Shown here in pieces: positions 60,065-64,000 of a stretch of 64,000 nt of DNA (position 1 is the first letter of the stretch; every line of letters starts with the position of its first letter). A model generated the notes under the pieces. That model saw only the letters and a program-made list of their open reading frames with translations. It was not told the DNA's origin and did not search any database. Source of the DNA: Pseudomonas kribbensis (GTDB lineage: Bacteria > Pseudomonadota > Gammaproteobacteria > Pseudomonadales > Pseudomonadaceae). Made by a program: the position numbers and the translations under genes. Location of the stretch: the NCBI RefSeq assembly GCF_003352185.1, contig NZ_CP029608.1, positions 558,001 through 622,000 of the forward strand, written 5' to 3'.

Positions 60065-61819
60065 TCAAAGGGATTTCCACAACGAGTCGAAATCCTCCTC
60101 GCTCCCGCCATTCTGCGCGGCTTCCAGCGAGCGATAGGCAAACTGATTGAAACTGTGTGTGCTTGCCACCCGCCGATCCAGCCCGGCGCGGTGTTCTTCG
60201 CCCTGGGTGTTGATCAGCACTTTGTTGCCTTCCTGAAACGGCAGTCGCGGCGCCAGTAGCGTTGCGGGCAAGTCGATGGCGCTGATTTCCGGCAACAGCA
60301 GACCTCGCAGGTAATGGCTGTGATCGTCCCGGGTGCGCACCAGTTGCAGGCCACAGGGCTGGGCGTGTGGCGCTACCAACTCGATACCCATTTGTGTCCC
60401 GGCACCGCGCACCTGGCGGATCCAGCGCACCACGGCAATGCTCCAGCCCTGATTCGTGATGTCCTGGATGCCGACCATTTCCCCGGTCTGCAATTCGGCA
60501 GGCACTTCTTTTGGCCACGCCAGGCAGTAACCGCCGGGACTGTGATTGATGACCGGCAAGGCATACGTCGGGTAGTGCGGTGGGCTGTCGGCGTCGCCTT
60601 CGTCGTCCGCCAGCGGCTCGTAGCGGATTTCCTCGTAGGGCAGGAATTCGTCGGTTTTGCTCTGCGGCGCGGCATCGAAGGCCTTACTCCAGCTGTCCTT
60701 TTCCCCTTGGGCTACCGCACGACTGAAGTTTGCGGCGCGTGAACCGGGATGCTTGAGCAATTCGCTGAACGTGCGTTCGCCACCGAGGTAGAAGTGCAGG
60801 GCGCTCATGCCGACGCACACGGTCAGGTTGCCCTGGCCAACGGTGCGCTGGAAGCTGCGCTCGGCGGCTTCACCCCAGGTGGCGTGCAGATGTTGCAGGG
60901 TGTCGAGGGTCAGGCCGGACGGCACCGGCAGCGGCGTCGATGTGTCCTGATGCAGCAGGTGGCCCTCGATGGCATTCACCAGTGGTTGCGGATCGAAGCC
61001 GAGCAGGCCGGGCTGCTGTTCGCTGCGAAATTTGCTGCGATAACGCGGACCGGCGTCGATCTCCGCAGAAATTGCGAATAACCCTTCGCCTGAGGCGCCG
61101 GGATGCAGTTTCAGCCAGGCGCTCCAGGGTTCAAGCACCTGCGCGAGTTGGGCGATCGGGTTCTGGCGCATCTGATTGCAGCGGGCGCTGCCCAGCAGCA
61201 GAGCGGCGATATAGGTCTGTTCGACGCTCAATTCACCGGCGAGGCTGGCCAGATCGTCACGGACCCGACGGTGTTGCAACTGCAAGTCGCAGGCACAACG
61301 AAACAACTGGTGCAGCTCAAACCACAGCTGCTCTGGCGCCGGGCTGTACAACTGCGTGGCGCGCACCAGTTGCCCTTTCAGCGCATGAACGGCGCGTTGC
61401 AGCGTTTCGCTCAGCAGGGCGGCACGGTCTTTCGAGTATTTGGGGGCGATGCGCAGAACGATCTGCTTGTAACCGATGGCCAGCTGACTTTGCAGGGCCT
61501 GGCACAGGTTGCTGATCTTGCGTGAGCGTTCGTCGAGCATGATCGCCTGATGCAGAAAGTGCCGCTCAAGGTGCTGGCAGACGAAGTACACCTCGGGCCG
61601 CATCAGCTCCAGTAGGTGTAGACGGTTGTCGCTGGGGGTCAGCAGTTGATTGAGTTCGCCGAGGCCCTGATAGAGCTGGCGCGCGGTTTCGCCGATGTTG
61701 GCTTTCGGCAGGCCGGCGATCCAGCGCTTGAGATCGCGCGGGGTCGCTTCACAGAAAGACAGGCGCAACTGCGTTGGCGTCGGTGCGCTCAGTTGCGGTT
61801 GGAATCGAGGCTCACTCAT
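60065..61819 (-). CDS. Large protein with a PilZ-like C-terminal region
   Basis: 584 residues, no signal peptide or membrane segment. The N-terminal 250 residues are helical, with repeated Leu-rich stretches (LYQGLGELNQLL, QLFRCACDLQLQHRRV). A region at about 423-482 looks like PilZ: VINHSPGGYCL fits the (D/N)xSxxG motif and WSIAVVRWIRQ...MGIELVA fits its later strands. The RxxxR half of the c-di-GMP site is not evident. It corresponds to PA4958, next to the c-di-GMP protein FimX in P. aeruginosa, although no fimX is present here. A c-di-GMP effector role is inference. Confidence 0.6.
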   Translation of the reverse strand: MSEPRFQPQLSAPTPTQLRLSFCEATPRDLKRWIAGLPKANIGETARQLYQGLGELNQLLTPSDNRLHLLELMRPEVYFVCQHLERHFLHQAIMLDERSRKISNLCQALQSQLAIGYKQIVLRIAPKYSKDRAALLSETLQRAVHALKGQLVRATQLYSPAPEQLWFELHQLFRCACDLQLQHRRVRDDLASLAGELSVEQTYIAALLLGSARCNQMRQNPIAQLAQVLEPWSAWLKLHPGASGEGLFAISAEIDAGPRYRSKFRSEQQPGLLGFDPQPLVNAIEGHLLHQDTSTPLPVPSGLTLDTLQHLHATWGEAAERSFQRTVGQGNLTVCVGMSALHFYLGGERTFSELLKHPGSRAANFSRAVAQGEKDSWSKAFDAAPQSKTDEFLPYEEIRYEPLADDEGDADSPPHYPTYALPVINHSPGGYCLAWPKEVPAELQTGEMVGIQDITNQGWSIAVVRWIRQVRGAGTQMGIELVAPHAQPCGLQLVRTRDDHSHYLRGLLLPEISAIDLPATLLAPRLPFQEGNKVLINTQGEEHRAGLDRRVASTHSFNQFAYRSLEAAQNGGSEEDFDSLWKSL

Positions 61820-62041
61820 GCCGTGACCAGCTCCGGCGGCGAATAGGGCAATGCCAAAAACTCTAGCAGTTGTGGTCCGTTTCGCAGGCGTTTGTCAGGC
61901 TTTTTTACCGTTGGTCTGCTGGCCTGATGCCATTTCGGCAGGCGCTACTAGGCTCTCTGGCGTGCGATCGGAAACGCACGGTTGCACGGCTTGCCGCCAA
62001 CGTCGGGCAGGTCTCTGAAAAACTTCAAGGAGATGAGGTTC

Positions 62042-62443
62042 ATGTCTAAATACGCAGTGGCAAACCAATGGGGCGGTAGTTCGGCACCTTGGCATCCGGG
62101 TGGAACCTGGGTTCTGGGCGCGCGGGACAACCAGAAAGTCGTTGCCATCGACATCAAGTCCGGCGACGGCGGCAAAACCTTCAACGGCACCATGACCTAC
62201 GCCGGCGAAGGCCCTATTGGCTTCAAGGCTCAACGCACTGGTCAGAACCAGTACAACGTCGAGAACCAGTGGGGTGGCAACGATGCCCCATGGCATCCAG
62301 GTGGCAAATGGGTGATCGGCGGTCGGGATAACCAGAACGTTATCGCGTTGAATGTCACCTCGAGTGACGGCGGGAAAAACCTCAGCGGCACCAATACCTA
62401 CGCCAACGAAGGGCCGATCGGCTTCCGTGGGCAGATAGAGTAA
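62042..62443 (+). CDS. OAA-family high-mannose-binding lectin
   Basis: 133 residues made of two tandem repeats of about 66 (YAVANQWGGSSAPWHPGGTW and YNVENQWGGNDAPWHPGGKW; GEGPIGFKAQ and NEGPIGFRGQ). This is the architecture of the cyanobacterial agglutinin OAA and of the P. fluorescens Pf0-1 lectin, each repeat forming a carbohydrate site for the branched mannose core. Strong Shine-Dalgarno AAGGAGATGAGG before ATG 62042. No signal peptide, as in the known lectins. The natural role may be anti-protozoan, anti-fungal or surface adhesion, which the sequence cannot decide. Confidence 0.92.
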   Translation: MSKYAVANQWGGSSAPWHPGGTWVLGARDNQKVVAIDIKSGDGGKTFNGTMTYAGEGPIGFKAQRTGQNQYNVENQWGGNDAPWHPGGKWVIGGRDNQNVIALNVTSSDGGKNLSGTNTYANEGPIGFRGQIE

Positions 62444-62503
62444 CGGCGCCGTTCAGGTCGTGTCCGCCCCTTCGCAGACGTGCGCAGGGGCGGATCAGCA
62501 GGT

Positions 62504-63364
62504 TCAGGCGTTCGACAGTGCCAGGGCCTGACCCATCTGTACCGGCGAGCCGGCTTTCAGTTCTTCAACCCACTTCACCTGATCCGGCCCGAACAGCACG
62601 ATCGCGGTCGAACCCAGCTTGAAGCGCCCCAGTTCCGCACCTTTTTCCAGGTGGATCGGCGCACGGGCAACTTCGTCGTAGCGGAAGGTTTTCAGCTCAC
62701 GCTTCGGCGGCGTCACCAGACCGGCCCACACGGTTTCGATCGAAGCCACGATCATCGCGCCCACCAGCACGACGGCCATCGGCCCGCGCTCGGTGTCGAA
62801 GATGCACGCTACGCGCTCGTTGCGGGCGAACAGCTCAGGGACGTTTTCAGCGGTAGTCTGGTTGACCGAGAAGATCCGGCCCGGGATGTAGACCATCTCG
62901 CGCAGGGTGCCGGCCAGCGGCATGTGTACGCGGTGGTAATCCTTCGGCGACAGGTAAACGGTGGCGAACTCGCCGCCCATGAACGGCGCGGCATTGGCTG
63001 CATCGCCGCCCAGCAGTTCCAGCACGCTGAAGCTGTGGCCCTTGGCCTGGAAGATGCGGCCGTGCTCGATCGGGCCGAGCTGGCTGATCGCACCGTCGGC
63101 CGGGCTGAGGATCGCGCCCGGCGTTTGGTCCAGCGGACGTGCGCCGTCTTTCAGCGCGCGGGTGAAGAAGGCGTTGAAGTGCTCGTAAGCGGTCACGTCC
63201 TCAACCAGCGCCTGGGACATGTCCACCTGATAACGCTTGGCGAACCAGGTGGTGAAGGCATTTTTGAACCAGCGCACGCGGCACTCGGCGATGCAGCCGG
63301 CCAGGCGCGACAGCAAATGGTGAGGCAGCAGGTACTGGCTGATGATAAACAAACGCTCTTTCAT
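62504..63364 (-). CDS. psd: Phosphatidylserine decarboxylase proenzyme
   Basis: Makes phosphatidylethanolamine. 286 residues. The LGST self-cleavage site that gives the pyruvoyl group is in [13 protein letters not shown] (about 250). HRVHMPLAG and ADGAISQLG are family motifs. Directly downstream of rhdA on the same strand with an 18-base gap, the same pair as in P. aeruginosa. Confidence 0.95.
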   Translation of the reverse strand: MKERLFIISQYLLPHHLLSRLAGCIAECRVRWFKNAFTTWFAKRYQVDMSQALVEDVTAYEHFNAFFTRALKDGARPLDQTPGAILSPADGAISQLGPIEHGRIFQAKGHSFSVLELLGGDAANAAPFMGGEFATVYLSPKDYHRVHMPLAGTLREMVYIPGRIFSVNQTTAENVPELFARNERVACIFDTERGPMAVVLVGAMIVASIETVWAGLVTPPKRELKTFRYDEVARAPIHLEKGAELGRFKLGSTAIVLFGPDQVKWVEELKAGSPVQMGQALALSNA

Positions 63365-63382
63365 GACTGTCCTTAAAAATCC

Positions 63383-64000
63383 TTAAAGCTCGACGGGGGT
63401 GTCGGGGTGGTTGCCCCATTCGCCCCAGGAACCGGCGTAGCCCTTGACCCGCGGATAACCGAGAGCCTTGGCCACCAGATAAGTGAAACCGGACCGGTGA
63501 TGGGTCTGGCAGTGAGTGATGATTTCTTTGTCCTTGGTGATCCCGAGGTTTTCGAGTATCTGCGGCATGTCGGTACGGATGCGCAACTGGCGCGCCTGAT
63601 CCATGCCAGCCGTCCATTCGAAATTGACTGCGCCGGGGATGTGTCCACCCTTGGCCGCCAGCACTTTCTCGCCGGAATATTCCAGTGGCCCGCGAGCGTC
63701 CCAGATCGCCAGATCAGCAGCACCGAGGCGGCTTTGCAGGTATTCGCGGGTGGCGGTCGGTTCGTCGCGCAGGGTCAGGGCTACAGGGCCGCCGGCGACA
63801 GGAGGGACCTGGATCGACATCGGCGAACCTTCCGCCAGCCACGCCGACAGACCGCCGTCGAGGTAGTGGTACTTGTCGTGGCCGATTACGTCGAGCAGCC
63901 AGATGAAGCGCCCGGCCCAGCCGCCGCCTTCGTCGTCGTAGACCACGTAGACCGCGTCCTTGTTGTGGCCCAGCTCGCCGAACAGCTCTTCGAGTTTTTC
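63383..64000 (-). CDS. rhdA: Thiosulfate sulfurtransferase RhdA (5' end outside the window)
   Basis: Rhodanese with two domains. The reading frame continues without a break to the window edge (EKLEELFGELGHNKDAVYVVYDD), so roughly 65 N-terminal residues are missing; only about 205 codons of an expected 270 are seen. The catalytic loop is ITHCQTHHRSGFTYL, with the CQTHHR sequence known from Azotobacter RhdA. A GTG near 63946 is an internal codon, not the start. Confidence 0.92.
   Translation of the reverse strand, partial: EKLEELFGELGHNKDAVYVVYDDEGGGWAGRFIWLLDVIGHDKYHYLDGGLSAWLAEGSPMSIQVPPVAGGPVALTLRDEPTATREYLQSRLGAADLAIWDARGPLEYSGEKVLAAKGGHIPGAVNFEWTAGMDQARQLRIRTDMPQILENLGITKDKEIITHCQTHHRSGFTYLVAKALGYPRVKGYAGSWGEWGNHPDTPVEL

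Overview
The window is chromosomal DNA of a Pseudomonas, most likely of the P. fluorescens group. GC is high and genes are dense. The order dipA-aceF-aceE-glnE-waaFCGP-kinases-wapO-wapH-mig14-dnpA-ssg-wapR-waaL-msbA-hldE ... waaA-tolC-thiC-nudF-cpdA-parE-parC-serB-psd-rhdA follows the P. aeruginosa PA5017 to PA4956 region in mirror image. REP/REPIN repeats of the GTGGGAGC type and an OAA-type lectin close to the one described from P. fluorescens Pf0-1 point to the fluorescens group. I see no tRNA, rRNA, CRISPR array, prophage or intact insertion sequence.

Layout. (1) 1-9.3 kb, minus strand: the c-di-GMP phosphodiesterase dipA, an AT-richer PhoD-like phosphoesterase, and the pyruvate dehydrogenase pair aceE-aceF. 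(2) 9.3-12.6 kb: a divergent promoter region with two palindromes, then glnE. (3) 12.6-27.2 kb, plus strand: LPS core assembly in two tightly overlapping operons. The first is waaF-waaC-waaG-waaP followed by three more kinase-fold genes. The second is wapO-wapH-mig14-dnpA-ssg-wapR. (4) 27.3-30.4 kb, minus strand: an acyltransferase-3 gene coupled to an O-antigen ligase fused to a kinase-like domain. (5) 30.6-35.4 kb, plus strand: msbA, a sulfotransferase with an APS kinase, and hldE. (6) 35.4-41.2 kb: a small oxidoreductase operon, an SMR efflux gene, a LysR gene and waaA. (7) 41.2-47.2 kb: tolC, a TPP riboswitch with thiC, a CytX-type transporter, and an RsiV-like lipoprotein. (8) 47.4-55.8 kb, plus strand: nudF, a DUF1249 gene, cpdA, yqiA, parE, two small envelope genes and parC. 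(9) 56-64 kb: a PqiC-like lipoprotein, a 220-bp MITE-like repeat, a HAMP membrane protein, serB, a PilZ-like protein, a mannose-type lectin, psd and a partial rhdA.

How the genes work together. Most of the centre makes lipooligosaccharide. HldE makes ADP-heptose, WaaA adds Kdo, and WaaC/WaaF add heptose. WaaP and its paralogues phosphorylate the core and WapO carbamoylates it. WapH, Ssg and WapR extend it, MsbA flips it, and WaaL joins O-antigen. The acyltransferase and the sulfotransferase/APS-kinase pair look like lineage-specific decorations added to this conserved set, and they are the best candidates for undescribed biology. Other points worth a look are the kinase-fold proteins that lack the catalytic aspartate, the paired palindromes upstream of aceE, the lectin gene, and the absence of fimX between serB and the PilZ-like gene.
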